A stretch of 64,000 nucleotides of DNA from an uncultured Desulfatitalea sp. (GTDB lineage: Bacteria > Desulfobacterota > Desulfobacteria > Desulfobacterales > Desulfosarcinaceae). This document shows positions 26,101 to 35,214 of this stretch, piece after piece. The notes beneath the pieces were generated by a model. The model did not search any database, had not been told where the DNA came from, and worked only from the letters and a program-made list of their open reading frames with translations. The DNA is taken from assembly GCA_937868765.1 (NCBI GenBank), contig CALMNL010000004.1:1686749-1750748 (forward strand), given 5' to 3'. Each line of letters begins with the position of its first letter. Within the stretch, counting starts at the first letter, position 1. The position numbers and the translations under genes are program-made.

Positions 26101-26931
26101 ATGTTAAAGAAAGGAAAAGCCCTTTTGAGCACGAGCCCACGCCCCATCACCCTCTGGCAGGATGCCCGATGCCGCTCCCTTGAGATGGAGATTCTGGACG
26201 AAGAGCCGCTGGCCATCCGGGTCCAGGGTCAACCCTACGCCGTGGTGATGCGCACACCCGGCGACGAGATCGCCCACGCCGCCGGTTTCTGCTTTACCGA
26301 GGGGATCGTCGACCGTCCCGAGGAGATCCTCCAGATTGCCACTTGCGATACCGAGCAGACCAATGTGGTCACCGTCACCTTGAGCCCCGAACGGCGGGCC
26401 GGCATCGACGGGTACCTGGCCCGCCGCGGCTACATCAGCCAGACCAGCTGCGGGCTGTGCGGCAAGACCGTGATTGAGGAGGTGGTGCAGGAACTGGCCC
26501 CGATGATCGATGATACCACCATCCCGCTGGAAGAAGCGGAAAAGGTCCTGCGCCGGTTGGATGCCCTGCAGCCCATGCGCCGCAGCAGCGCAGCCAGCCA
26601 CGCCGCAGCGATTTTCGACGCCGGTCTTGCGCCTCTTTCGGTGATGGAGGACGTGGGGCGCCACAATGCCCTGGACAAGGCCATCGGGCGTCTTTTCCTG
26701 GACTGCCGTCTTTCTCTGGCCAAGGTGGTGATGATGTCGTCGCGTATCAGCTATGAACTCGTGCAAAAGGCTGCCCGGGCGCGCATTCCCATCGTCATGG
26801 GCCTCTCGCGGCCCACGCGCCTGGCCCTGGACCTGGCGCAACGGCTCGGCATCTCCCTGGCCGGCCCGGCCAAACCCACCGGCCTTTACCTTTACTGTCA
26901 CCCGCGGCGATTCATGGAGCCCGGGCGATGA
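26101..26931 (+). CDS. fdhD: Formate dehydrogenase sulfurtransferase FdhD
   Basis: The protein has 276 residues. It delivers sulfur to the molybdenum/tungsten bis-MGD cofactor so that formate dehydrogenase becomes active. The catalytic Cys pair is in TSCGLCGKT, and family segments EEPLAIRVQGQPYAVVMRTPG and EDVGRHNALDKAIG are intact. The start is ambiguous: ATG 26101 has no ribosome site, whereas TTG 26125 has AAGGAA eight to ten bases upstream. No formate dehydrogenase gene is in the window. It overlaps the next gene by 4 nt (ATGA). Confidence 0.93.
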   Translation: MLKKGKALLSTSPRPITLWQDARCRSLEMEILDEEPLAIRVQGQPYAVVMRTPGDEIAHAAGFCFTEGIVDRPEEILQIATCDTEQTNVVTVTLSPERRAGIDGYLARRGYISQTSCGLCGKTVIEEVVQELAPMIDDTTIPLEEAEKVLRRLDALQPMRRSSAASHAAAIFDAGLAPLSVMEDVGRHNALDKAIGRLFLDCRLSLAKVVMMSSRISYELVQKAARARIPIVMGLSRPTRLALDLAQRLGISLAGPAKPTGLYLYCHPRRFMEPGR

Positions 26932-27962
26932 CGGCCGCCGTGCCTTCCGGCCTAGCGCAGTTGGTCAATCGGCCGCTGGTCATCGGCCGTCGCACCATAT
27001 CCGGACGCCTGGTGCTGGCGCCCATGACCCTGCTGGGACACGTGGCCTTCCGCCAGTTGCTGGACGAACTGGGCGGCTGCGCCCTGATGTTTTCAGAAAT
27101 GTGCAGCGCTGCGCGCATCCCCACCGAAAACCGCCACACCTCCTCTTATTTCCGTTGGCGGGATGAAGAGGCCGACCGGCTGACGGTTCAGATTCTGGGC
27201 TCCGACGGCGGCCGCATGGCCGCGGCGGCCCGGCGCATCGAGGCCGAGGGATTTTTCGGCGTGGACATTAACCTGGGATGCGCCGTCAAGGAGATCTGTA
27301 AATTCAACCAGGGCGCGGCCCTGCTCAAGGACCCCGTCGCCGCGGCCGACCTGGTGGGCCAGGTGCGCCGTGCCGTGCAGTGCCCGGTGACGGTCAAATT
27401 CCGCACCGGCTGGCGGGACGACCCGGCCATCCCGGTGGCCCTGGCCCGGCGCCTGGAGGATGCCGGGGCCGATGCCCTGACTTTTCACCCCCGGGTAGCG
27501 CCCGATTTGCGTACCCGGCCGGCGCGCTGGGAGTACATCGCCCAGGTCAAGGCGGCGGTATCCATTCCCGTGTTCGGCAACGGCGATGTCTTCGACGCCG
27601 AAGATTGCCTCAAGATGCTGGCCACCACCGGCTGCGACGGCGTGGCCCTGGGGCGGCTGGCCATCGCCCGGCCCTGGAGTTTCGCCCACTGGTCCGGCGG
27701 CGCGGCCCCGGGCGCCTCTATATATAAGGATGTGGCCCTGCGCCTGGCCGACCTGCTCGACCTGCATTTCGAGCCGGCCAAAGCCCTGCGGCGGTTCAAG
27801 CGCTACGCGGCCTACCTCGCCGCCAACTTCGCCTTCGGCAACACCCTTTACAACCGCATCCGCAATGCACCGGAAATGGCAGTGGCCCGGCTGGCGGCGG
27901 CGGATTTCTTCCGCGACCACCCATCCGAGCGGCGCCGTCCCAATCTGAACCTGCTGCGCTGA
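26928..27962 (+). CDS. tRNA-dihydrouridine synthase family protein
   Basis: The protein has 344 residues. It is an FMN-dependent TIM barrel that reduces uridines in tRNA. Visible are LVLAPMTLLGH at the N-terminal FMN site, FGVDINLGCAVKEICKFNQG with the active-site Cys, VKFRTGWRD and VFGNGDVFDAED. The usual NxGCP box reads NLGCA, a small deviation. It is translationally coupled to fdhD (overlap of four bases). The Dus subtype is uncertain. Confidence 0.88.
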   Translation: MTAAVPSGLAQLVNRPLVIGRRTISGRLVLAPMTLLGHVAFRQLLDELGGCALMFSEMCSAARIPTENRHTSSYFRWRDEEADRLTVQILGSDGGRMAAAARRIEAEGFFGVDINLGCAVKEICKFNQGAALLKDPVAAADLVGQVRRAVQCPVTVKFRTGWRDDPAIPVALARRLEDAGADALTFHPRVAPDLRTRPARWEYIAQVKAAVSIPVFGNGDVFDAEDCLKMLATTGCDGVALGRLAIARPWSFAHWSGGAAPGASIYKDVALRLADLLDLHFEPAKALRRFKRYAAYLAANFAFGNTLYNRIRNAPEMAVARLAAADFFRDHPSERRRPNLNLLR

Positions 27963-27966
27963 TCCG

Positions 27967-28149
27967 TCAATTCCAGCAGCGGCCTTCGAGAATGCACAGC
28001 TTGACAAATTTTTTTTCGGCGGCTTTGTAGTTTTCGATGGAATAATGGTTGGTATTTTCCGGAATCTGGAACATGCGGCGGCCTTCGCGTATTTTTCGCC
28101 GCAGGGCATCATCTTTCCTGTGTGCCGTGTTCTCCATGTTGGATTTCAT
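27967..28149 (-). CDS. Small hypothetical protein, 60 residues
   Basis: ATG at 28149 is preceded by GGGGGGA seven bases upstream. The protein MKSNMENTAHRKDDALRRKI... is basic and helical, with a conserved-looking FQIPENTNHYSIENYKAA segment and two Cys near the end. No family recognised. It converges on the Dus gene with four bases between stops. Confidence 0.5.
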   Translation of the reverse strand: MKSNMENTAHRKDDALRRKIREGRRMFQIPENTNHYSIENYKAAEKKFVKLCILEGRCWN

Positions 28150-28271
28150 CAATAATCCCCCCTGAATCAGTGTTGGTCGTGGTTTCGTTGGGGAGTTGAC
28201 CAGGAAGCCTGCCTGCAACCAGCGCAAGATAAGCGCCCCGACGGCCATGGCAAGACGGGAACCAAAAGGAG

Positions 28272-28302
28272 CGGCCGCCCCGTTGGCGTGCCGGGGCGGC
28301 CG
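28272..28302 (-). terminator. Intrinsic terminator of the acetate operon
   Basis: An exact 11-bp stem, CGGCCGCCCCG / CGGGGCGGCCG, with a 9-nt loop; on the minus strand it is followed by CTCCTTTTGG. It lies 28 nt after the SatP-type gene. The opposite strand has no T-run, so it acts on the minus strand. Confidence 0.75.
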
Positions 28303-28329
28303 TTGGGAGGGATCGCGGCGCTCACGCGA

Positions 28330-28953
28330 TCAGGAGGAGGTACTTTCCGCCAGCCGGGCGAGACGCTGTTTGGCGGCCGGATCGATCCAGGGGCGTCCCA
28401 CCGGCAGGATGTCGGTACCGAAAACTTGTAGGTAGATGACGTGGGCCATCATGTACCAGGCGCTGGCGGCGCAGAGGATCAGCACATAGGCCGCGGCGTG
28501 GGTCAGGCCCGGATACCCGAAGTGGGCCAGGTCCAGCAGGATGAACCCGATGAGCAGCAGGGTGAAGGTAATCGCCATGGCGCCGTGGATACGCATGGCG
28601 GCCACCCACATGATGGCCGTGTACAAAGTCCAGGCCACCAGGAACCAGCCGACATCGGTGCCGCTGGATTTGTAAATGCCGAAATGGTTCAGCAGGAAAA
28701 TCACGCTGAGGGAGATCCAGAAGGCGCCGTAGGAAACGAAGGCGCTGTAGCCGAAGTTGTTGGCGCATTTGAACTCCTGGTAGCCGGCGATCATCTGGGC
28801 CAGGCCGCCGAAGACCAGGCCCAGCGCCAGGATCGGTCCGATCTCGCAATAGCCCAGGTTGTGGATCTGCAGGATGAAGGTGGTCAATCCGAATCCGGCC
28901 AGGCCGACGACGGCCGGGTTGCCGGTGGGGGTGCTTGCTTTTGCATCTGCCAT
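28330..28953 (-). CDS. satP: SatP/YaaH (GPR1/FUN34) acetate uptake transporter
   Basis: The protein has 207 residues with six TM helices. The family signature NPAVVGLAGFGLTTFILQ is near the N-terminus (NPAxxGLxxFxxTT), followed by GLAQMIAGYQEFKCANNFG and SYGAFWISL. It imports acetate or succinate with protons in E. coli. ATG 28953 follows AAGGAGGG; the upstream in-frame ATG at 28989 has no site. It lies 48 nt after the acyl-CoA synthetase, so both form a short uptake-and-activation operon. Confidence 0.92.
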   Translation of the reverse strand: MADAKASTPTGNPAVVGLAGFGLTTFILQIHNLGYCEIGPILALGLVFGGLAQMIAGYQEFKCANNFGYSAFVSYGAFWISLSVIFLLNHFGIYKSSGTDVGWFLVAWTLYTAIMWVAAMRIHGAMAITFTLLLIGFILLDLAHFGYPGLTHAAAYVLILCAASAWYMMAHVIYLQVFGTDILPVGRPWIDPAAKQRLARLAESTSS

Positions 28954-29001
28954 GGGAATCCCTCCTTGGAATTGTTTGTTGGTGTGCAATCAAATGGCCC
29001 G

Positions 29002-30906
29002 CTAGTTGCGGGCTCTGGCGTAACCCATTGAAACCAGGGCCACTTCGATTTCCGGCAGGATGGCCGGATCGTCGATGGTGGCCGGTACTTTGTAGTCCTG
29101 ACTGTCGGCGATCTTCTGAATGGTGCTGCGCAGGATCTTGCCCGAGCGGGTCTTGGGCAGCCGCTTGACCACGGTGGCCTTCTTGAAGGCCGCCACCGGG
29201 CCGATCTGTTCGCGCACCCGCTGGACCACTTCGCGGACGATCTCCTGGGGATCGCGGGTCACGCCGGCGTTGAGCACCAGGAAACCCACCGGCACCTGGC
29301 CTTTGAGATCGTCGGCCACCCCCAGCACCGCGCACTCGGCCACGTCGGGATGGCCGGCCAGCACCTCCTCCATCGCGCCGGTGGAGAGCCGGTGCCCGGC
29401 CACGTTGATGATGTCGTCGGTGCGGGCCATCACGTAGACATAGCCTTCTTCGTCGATGAAGCCGGCATCCGCCGTCTTGTAGTACCCGGGGAACTCGTAC
29501 ATGTAGGCGTCGATGAAGCGCTGGTCGTTGTTCCAGAGGGTCATCAGGCTTCCCGGCGGCAGGGGCAGTTCCACCACCAGCGAGCCGATCTGGCCCGGGC
29601 GCGCCAGGTTGCCGTCATCGCCGATGACCTGCAGGTTCCAGCCGGGGACGGCTTTGGTGGGCGATCCGTATTTGACCGGGAAGCGTTGCAGGCCGACGCA
29701 GTTGGCGGCAATGGCCCAACCGGTTTCAGTCTGCCACCAGTGATCGATCACCGGCACCTGCAGATGCCGTTCCGACCACTGGATGGTGTCGGGATCGGAA
29801 CGCTCGCCGGCCAGAAAGAGCGTACGGAAGCTGGACAGATCGTACTTTTTCACCAGTTCGCCTTTGGGGTCTTCGCGCTTGATGGCGCGGTAGGCGGTGG
29901 GGGCCGTGAACATGGCCGATACCTTGTGCTGGGAGATCACCCGCCAGAAGGCGCCGGCATCGGGCGTGCCCACCGGCTTGCCTTCGTACAGGATCGTGGT
30001 GCAACCCATGAACAGGGGGCCGTAGACGATGTACGAGTGCCCCACCACCCAGCCCACATCCGACGCCGCCCACCACACATCATCCGGGCCGATGTCGTAG
30101 ATGGCCTTCATGGACCATTTGAGGGCCACCATATGGCCGCCGTTGTCGCGGACCACCCCCTTGGGCTGGCCTGTGGTGCCGGAAGTGTACAGGATATAGA
30201 GCGGATCGGTGGCCAGCACGGGCACGCACGGTTGCGGCTTGGCATTGGCCATTTCCCGGGCCCAGTCCAGATCCCGGCCAGGGATCAGTTCGGCTTCGGC
30301 CATGGGCCGCTGCATGATGATGCACCGCTCGGGGGGATATTTAGACAGTGCGATGGCCTGATCCAGCATGGGCTTGTAGGGGATCACGCGGTTGACTTCG
30401 ATGCCGCAGGAGGCCGAGACGATCACTTTGGGCTGGGCATCGTTGATGCGCGTGGCCAGTTCGTTGGGGGCGAACCCGCCGAACACCACCGAATGGATGG
30501 CGCCGATGCGCGCGCAGCCCAGCATGGCGATGACCGCTTCGGGGATCATGGGCATGTAGAGGATCACCCGGTCCCCCTTGGTCACCCCCTGGGCGGCCAG
30601 GACGCCGGCAAACAGGGCGGCCTGGTCCCGCAATTTCAGATAGGTGTACTTGCGGATGGTGTTCGTCACCGGACTGTCGTAGATCAGGGCGATCTTGTCG
30701 CCCCGGCCGGTGTCCACATGCAGGTCCAGCGCATTGTAGCAGCTGTTGACCTCCGCCCCCCGGAACCAGCGGGAGAATGGAAGGTTGCTGTTGTCGAGCA
30801 CCCGGTCCCACTTTCGATACCAGAAACAATCCTCCGCCGCCTCTCCCCAGAAGAACTCGGGATCGGCGATGGAGAGCCGATACGCTTCCACATACGGGTT
30901 GGTCAT
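29002..30906 (-). CDS. AMP-forming acetyl/propionyl-CoA synthetase
   Basis: The protein has 634 residues. It activates a short-chain acid with ATP and CoA via an acyl-adenylate. Motifs are YTSGTTGQPKGVV (P-loop), DVGWVVGHSY, WWQTETGW, YYKTADAG and the C-terminal acetylation motif PKTRSGK with the catalytic Lys. Its form resembles PrpE/ACSS3-type enzymes more than Acs, so propionate may be the main substrate; the sequence does not settle this. ATG 30906 has AAAGGA upstream. The neighbours (SatP transporter downstream, sigma-54 control upstream) support short-chain acid use. Confidence 0.93.
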   Translation of the reverse strand: MTNPYVEAYRLSIADPEFFWGEAAEDCFWYRKWDRVLDNSNLPFSRWFRGAEVNSCYNALDLHVDTGRGDKIALIYDSPVTNTIRKYTYLKLRDQAALFAGVLAAQGVTKGDRVILYMPMIPEAVIAMLGCARIGAIHSVVFGGFAPNELATRINDAQPKVIVSASCGIEVNRVIPYKPMLDQAIALSKYPPERCIIMQRPMAEAELIPGRDLDWAREMANAKPQPCVPVLATDPLYILYTSGTTGQPKGVVRDNGGHMVALKWSMKAIYDIGPDDVWWAASDVGWVVGHSYIVYGPLFMGCTTILYEGKPVGTPDAGAFWRVISQHKVSAMFTAPTAYRAIKREDPKGELVKKYDLSSFRTLFLAGERSDPDTIQWSERHLQVPVIDHWWQTETGWAIAANCVGLQRFPVKYGSPTKAVPGWNLQVIGDDGNLARPGQIGSLVVELPLPPGSLMTLWNNDQRFIDAYMYEFPGYYKTADAGFIDEEGYVYVMARTDDIINVAGHRLSTGAMEEVLAGHPDVAECAVLGVADDLKGQVPVGFLVLNAGVTRDPQEIVREVVQRVREQIGPVAAFKKATVVKRLPKTRSGKILRSTIQKIADSQDYKVPATIDDPAILPEIEVALVSMGYARARN

Positions 30907-31051
30907 GGAACGGATCCTTTCTTGCCGAATTATTTTTGTCCGTCGAACAAAAAGCCGAAAAGCTCCGGCTCAGGAGCCGCATATGAACATGATTCAGATG
31001 GTAATCGATATTTCTTTATTATAGACAGGAACAATCAGTTTAGTGTTCTAC

Positions 31052-31067
31052 AGCAAATGATATGCCA
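31052..31067 (-). promoter_or_regulatory. Sigma-54 promoter of the acyl-CoA synthetase operon
   Basis: The minus strand reads TGGCATATCATTTGCT, a near-consensus -24/-12 element (TGGCA...TTGCT) with the correct GG-to-GC spacing. It is 145 nt before the synthetase start, directly downstream of a sigma-54 activator gene and activator-like sites. Confidence 0.8.
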
Positions 31068-31090
31068 GAATGTTATGTTATTTAACATTC
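31068..31090. promoter_or_regulatory. Inverted repeat abutting the sigma-54 promoter
   Basis: GAATGTTA, 7 nt, TAACATTC: an exact 8-bp repeat that touches the -24 side of the promoter at 31052-31067. It may bind a second regulator or IHF-like factor; no U-run suggests termination. Confidence 0.4.
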
Positions 31091-31142
31091 AGTTATTATG
31101 GATTAATTATCGATTCATGAATTTCAGGGCAGGGATGTGGCT

Positions 31143-31156
31143 ACAATTTTTATTGT
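31143..31156. promoter_or_regulatory. Activator-site copy 1 (ACAA-N6-TTGT)
   Basis: ACAATTTTTATTGT, extended by flanking T/A to an exact 6-bp repeat TACAAT/ATTGTA. It lies about 100 bp upstream of the predicted sigma-54 start, the usual distance for enhancer-like sites. Confidence 0.5.
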
Positions 31157-31212
31157 AAGTTGCTGCGTGGAAGAGCCGGCGGCATCGGAGCGGCCTGCCG
31201 ATTTTCCTTCCC

Positions 31213-31226
31213 ACAACCTTTGTTGT
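31213..31226. promoter_or_regulatory. Activator-site copy 2 (ACAA-N6-TTGT)
   Basis: ACAACCTTTGTTGT, part of the exact 7-bp inverted repeat CCACAAC-CTTT-GTTGTGG (31211-31228). Same arrangement as copies 1 and 3, lying 70 bp and 18 bp from them. Confidence 0.5.
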
Positions 31227-31230
31227 GGCT

Positions 31231-31244
31231 ACAAATTCGGTTGT
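31231..31244. promoter_or_regulatory. Activator-site copy 3 (ACAA-N6-TTGT)
   Basis: ACAAATTCGGTTGT, within the near-palindrome GGCTACAA...TTGTGGCC. Copies 2 and 3 are 18 bp apart centre to centre, close to two helical turns, as expected for cooperative dimers. Confidence 0.5.
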
Positions 31245-31266
31245 GGCCCTGGGCGGCCGGCGATGT

Positions 31267-32670
31267 TCACTTGGGCTTGAGCCGTTTGCTCAACGCCTGC
31301 TGGGAGATGCCCAGCAGGGCCGCCGCGGCGGATTGATTGTGGCCGGCGCGCTGCATGGCTTCCTGAATAAGCAGTCGCGCCATCTCTTTGAGGGTGGGCA
31401 ATGGGTCGGGAAAGCGCAGCTCACCGACCCACGCGGCATCCGGGTTGGCGCTCCGGTCGCGCAAAGCCCGGGCCATGTGGTCGCGGATCACTTCCAACGG
31501 CAGCACGTTGCTCTTTTGCTGAGCCACGGCATCGAAGATCATGGCTTGCAGTTCGCGCACATTTCCCGGGAAGGGATGATCGGCCATGAGGCGCAGCAGC
31601 TCCGCAGGCACCGCCGGCTTTTCCTTGCCCAGGGAACGGGCGGCCTTTTCGGTGAAGAAGTCGGCCAGTACGGCCAGATCCTCCCTTCGGTCGCGCAGGG
31701 GCGGCAGCCGCAGCAGATGGGTGCGCAGGCGGTAGTGCAGGTCTTTGCGGAACACGTTGCGCTGCTGCAGATCCCATAAATCGGCATGGGTCGAGGCGAT
31801 CACCCGGGCATTGCTGATGCGCAGGCTGTCCTGGCCCAGGGGCATGTATTCGTGCTCTTGCAGCAGGCGCAGCAGCTTGACCTGGGAGCCCTGGCTCAGG
31901 TCGCCGATTTCGTCCAGAAACAGGGTGCCGTCGGCCGCCTTTTCCACCAGGCCGGGGCGCGCACTGTCCGCGCCGGTGAAGGCGCCCTTCACGTGCCCGA
32001 AGAGGGTGTCGGAAAAGACATTGTCGTCCAGGCCGGCCACGTTGACGGCCACGAACGGCCCGGTGCGGCCGCAGAGACGGTGGATGGCCCGGGCCACCAG
32101 CTCCTTGCCCACCCCGGTTTCGCCGCGGATCAGCACCGGCTGGGGCGAGGGCGCGATGGACTCGATGTAGCGGAAGAGGGCGGTCATTTTGGGGCTGGCC
32201 GTGACGATCTCGGCAAAGGCCTCGGGGTGGGCCAGCGGCTCCTCTTCCAGCTGCTGGCGCAGGGCGCGGTTTTCCTGGTGCAGCTGCCGGAAGCGCAGGG
32301 CCTGGTGAATGGCCGTGACCAGGCGGTTTTCATCCACGGGCTTGACCAGGTAGTCCAGGGCGCCGGCCTTCATGCACTGTACGGCGGTCTCCACGTCGAT
32401 GGTGCCGGTGATGATGATGACCGGCAGTTCCGGCCGGCTGGCGAGGATCTGGGTCAGCAGGGACCGCCCGTCCAGGTGGGGCATGTTCAGATCCAGCAGC
32501 ACGCAGCAGGGCGCGCGGCTTTGCAGCAGGTTCATGGCGTCGCGACTCTCCCGGCAGCAGATCACATGATTGAATCCGGCCAGCTGCAGGGTGGTGTCGA
32601 TGGCCAGCAGAATGGGCTCCTCATCATCGATCACCAGGATGGGCGCCGGGGGATGGAGTGCTTGGGTCAT
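31267..32670 (-). CDS. Sigma-54-dependent response regulator (NtrC family) of the acetate operon
   Basis: The protein has 467 residues. The receiver (phosphoacceptor Asp in CVLLDLNMPH, Lys in VKPVDENR) is followed by the AAA+ domain with Walker A GETGVGKE, the sigma-54 loop GAFTGA and LFLDEIGDLS. A C-terminal Fis-type helix is present (NQSAAAALLGISQQALSKRL). ATG 32670 overlaps the kinase stop (ATGA), so the two are a coupled pair. It ends just before three ACAA-N6-TTGT sites and a sigma-54 promoter; control of the downstream synthetase and transporter genes is inferred from that order. Confidence 0.9.
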   Translation of the reverse strand: MTQALHPPAPILVIDDEEPILLAIDTTLQLAGFNHVICCRESRDAMNLLQSRAPCCVLLDLNMPHLDGRSLLTQILASRPELPVIIITGTIDVETAVQCMKAGALDYLVKPVDENRLVTAIHQALRFRQLHQENRALRQQLEEEPLAHPEAFAEIVTASPKMTALFRYIESIAPSPQPVLIRGETGVGKELVARAIHRLCGRTGPFVAVNVAGLDDNVFSDTLFGHVKGAFTGADSARPGLVEKAADGTLFLDEIGDLSQGSQVKLLRLLQEHEYMPLGQDSLRISNARVIASTHADLWDLQQRNVFRKDLHYRLRTHLLRLPPLRDRREDLAVLADFFTEKAARSLGKEKPAVPAELLRLMADHPFPGNVRELQAMIFDAVAQQKSNVLPLEVIRDHMARALRDRSANPDAAWVGELRFPDPLPTLKEMARLLIQEAMQRAGHNQSAAAALLGISQQALSKRLKPK

Positions 32671-34208
32671 TCAGCCTCTCCTCTGGGGCCGCCGGTTGTC
32701 CCGTTGGCGGGCAGGATCAGGGTGGCCGTGGTGCCTTCGCCTTCACGCGATGCAAAGGTCAGGCGTCCGCCGTGGTCGCGCGCGATGGTATCCGAAATCG
32801 AGAGCCCCAGGCCGATGCCGCCGCTGTCGCGCCGGGTCGTAAAAAACGGGTCGGTGACGCGTTCCAGCACCTCGGGGGGCATGCCGGCGCCGGTGTCGCG
32901 CACGGCCAGCCAGACTTCATGTCGGCCGGCATCGTGGCCGGTGCTCACGAAAATGCCCTGGCGCCGGTCCGACAAGGCCTGGCAGGCGTTGACCAGCAGA
33001 TTGAGGACCACCTGCTCCAGGCGCTGGTCGTTGCCCGCGACCGGCGGCAAGCCGGGGGCCAGGGTCGCTTCGAAGGTGTCGGTGTTTTTCTTGATCATGT
33101 GCTCCACCAGGGCGATGGCCTTCTGGGCCATTTGGTTCAGGTCCACCCGATCCCGCAGGTCCGAGGGCCGCTGGCCGGCGAAATCCTTCAATTCCCCGAC
33201 GATCTGTTTGACCCGGGTGACCCCTTCGCGGGCGTCGCGCAGCAGTTGGGGCATGCGCTGGCGCAGCCCGTCGTAGCTCATGCCGCCGAATTGCAGGGTA
33301 CGGCCTTCGGCGCAATGGCCATCGAGCACCGGCAGGCTGCCCTGGAAATACTTTTCGAAAACCTGGATGTTGAGCAGCACCGAGGTGATGGGGTTGTTGA
33401 TCTCGTGGGCCACCCCGGAGACCAGGGTCCCCAGGGAGGCCATCTTGGCCGCCTGGAACAACTGCTCCCGCTGCAGGTCGGCCAGCTCCTGGGCTTTTTT
33501 CCGGCGGCTTTCCACGCCGGCCCCTTCCCAGACCACATACCCCACCAGCACGATCACCACCAGCAGAATGGCGGCGAAAATCAGCGACATGTGATGCACG
33601 ATGGCGCCGATCTGGGCGCGCACGTCTTCCACGTAGACCCCCGTGCCGATGATCCAGCCCCAGGGTACGAATTCTTTGACGTACGAGATCTTGGTCACGA
33701 TCTTTTTGGGGTTGTCCTGCCACTGCCATTGGTAGTCCACGAAGCCGGCTCCATGGCGCCGGGCCGTTTCCACGAAGGTGCGGAAGAGGTGCTTGCCGGT
33801 GGGATCGGTGAAATCGCTGACGTCCCGGCCTTCGAGGTCCGAGCGGTAGGGATGCATCACCATGCGCGGGTGCATGTCGTTGATCCAGAAGTAGTCCTTG
33901 CCGTCCGGGCCGTAGCGCAGGCCGCGCAGCAGATCGATGGCCCGCCGCTGGGCCTCGGCCAGGGGGAGGGAGCCGGCCTGGGCCTGATCGGCGTAGTGCT
34001 GGACCGTGCTCCAGACCACTTCGGTGAGGGCGCGGATCATCTCGCGTTTGCGGTCCATCAAATGGGCTTCCATGCGCGGCGGCACCAGCCAGAAAAAGGT
34101 CACGGCCAGCAGCGCCACGGCCGCCAGCGCCGGCAGGAAGATTTTGGTGGGCGCCGCCTGGATGCGCCGGATCTTCAGCCAGGCGCTCTTTTTCAACTCG
34201 GCCCGCAT
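32667..34208 (-). CDS. Cache-domain sensor histidine kinase
   Basis: The protein has 513 residues. TM1 is near residues 23-42 (IFLPALAAVALLAVTFFWLV). The periplasmic part looks like a single Cache domain: YGPDGKDYFWINDMHPRMVMHP, then SYVKEFVPWGWIIGTGVYVEDV. TM2 follows near 228-250. The kinase core has H-box SGVAHEINNPITSVLLNIQ and G boxes VRDTGAGMP and GIGLGLSI. Such Cache sensors often bind small carboxylates or similar ligands. It is coupled to the downstream regulator by a 4-nt overlap. The ribosome site is weak. Confidence 0.88.
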   Translation of the reverse strand: MRAELKKSAWLKIRRIQAAPTKIFLPALAAVALLAVTFFWLVPPRMEAHLMDRKREMIRALTEVVWSTVQHYADQAQAGSLPLAEAQRRAIDLLRGLRYGPDGKDYFWINDMHPRMVMHPYRSDLEGRDVSDFTDPTGKHLFRTFVETARRHGAGFVDYQWQWQDNPKKIVTKISYVKEFVPWGWIIGTGVYVEDVRAQIGAIVHHMSLIFAAILLVVIVLVGYVVWEGAGVESRRKKAQELADLQREQLFQAAKMASLGTLVSGVAHEINNPITSVLLNIQVFEKYFQGSLPVLDGHCAEGRTLQFGGMSYDGLRQRMPQLLRDAREGVTRVKQIVGELKDFAGQRPSDLRDRVDLNQMAQKAIALVEHMIKKNTDTFEATLAPGLPPVAGNDQRLEQVVLNLLVNACQALSDRRQGIFVSTGHDAGRHEVWLAVRDTGAGMPPEVLERVTDPFFTTRRDSGGIGLGLSISDTIARDHGGRLTFASREGEGTTATLILPANGTTGGPRGEAE

Positions 34209-34392
34209 GCCTGTGCACCGCTTTCGTTCATTCGCTTCGTGCCGAAGCGCAGATCATGCAAGGCAGGCAAAGGATCGGTGGGGGAAGCGTTTCTGCCTTG
34301 CCGCAGGAGAGCCAGTTTAGGCGGGGCCGGCAGCGGATGTCAAATGGCAATTGGCGACGAAGGCCGTCCCCTGGATGTTTCGAATCAGACGC

Positions 34393-35214
34393 TTACAGGA
34401 AAAAGTCCGGAAAAAGCGGTGTGCCCGGATCGACGGCGTACGGCTCGAAATCGGTCACACCGGTCTCGCGCAGCAGGGGTTCGTCGATGAAAAAGTTGCC
34501 CGTGCAGGCGCGGCTCTCCCGGGTGAGGATCGTATGGGCCGCATCGGCCAGGATTTCGGGCTTGCGGCTGCCGCGTACCACCGCTTCGCCTCCCAGCAGG
34601 TTGCGCACCGCCGAGGTGTCGATGGGGGTGCGCGGCCAGAGCGCATTGACGGCGATGCCCAGCGGACGCAACTCCTGGCTCATGCCCAGCACGCACATGC
34701 TCATGCCGTACTTGGCCATGGTGTAGGCCACGTGGGGTGCGAACCAGTTGGGGTCCATGTTGAGCGGCGGCGACAGGTTCAGGATGTGGGGATTGGGTGC
34801 CTTTTTCAAATAAGGCAGGCACGCCTGGGAACAGGCGAAGGTGCCCCGGGCATTGACCTGGTGCATCAGGTCGAAGCGCTTCATGGGCGTCTCCGCCGTG
34901 CCGGCCAGAAAAATGGCGCTGGCGTTGTTCACCAGGATATCGATGCCGCCGAAGACCGCGGCGGTTTTGGTCACGGCCGCCAAGATCTGATCATCGAAAC
35001 GGATGTCCATCACCACCGGCAACGCCCGGCCGCCGGCTTTTTCGATGGCCTCGGCCGCCGTATAGATGGTGCCCGGCAACTTGGGGTGGGGTTTGGTGGT
35101 CTTGGCCGCGATGGCCACGTTGGCGCCGTCCCGGGCGGCCCGCAGGCCGATGGCCAGGCCGATGCCCCGGCTGCCGCCGGTGATGAAGAGTGTTTTCCCT
35201 TTTAGATTTGCCAT
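34393..35214 (-). CDS. Short-chain dehydrogenase/reductase (HSDL2-like)
   Basis: The protein has 273 residues. The Rossmann motif TGGSRGIGLAIG and the NNAS loop (ILVNNASAIF) are standard. The usual YxxxK catalytic pair appears as YTMAKYG, and the Ser region as LNLSPPLNMDP, where the catalytic Ser is followed by PPL, the HSDL2-type variant. The cofactor is NAD(P)(H); the substrate is unknown. ATG 35214 follows AAGGAGA. It is monocistronic, divergent from the PIG-L-like gene. Confidence 0.88.
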   Translation of the reverse strand: MANLKGKTLFITGGSRGIGLAIGLRAARDGANVAIAAKTTKPHPKLPGTIYTAAEAIEKAGGRALPVVMDIRFDDQILAAVTKTAAVFGGIDILVNNASAIFLAGTAETPMKRFDLMHQVNARGTFACSQACLPYLKKAPNPHILNLSPPLNMDPNWFAPHVAYTMAKYGMSMCVLGMSQELRPLGIAVNALWPRTPIDTSAVRNLLGGEAVVRGSRKPEILADAAHTILTRESRACTGNFFIDEPLLRETGVTDFEPYAVDPGTPLFPDFFL

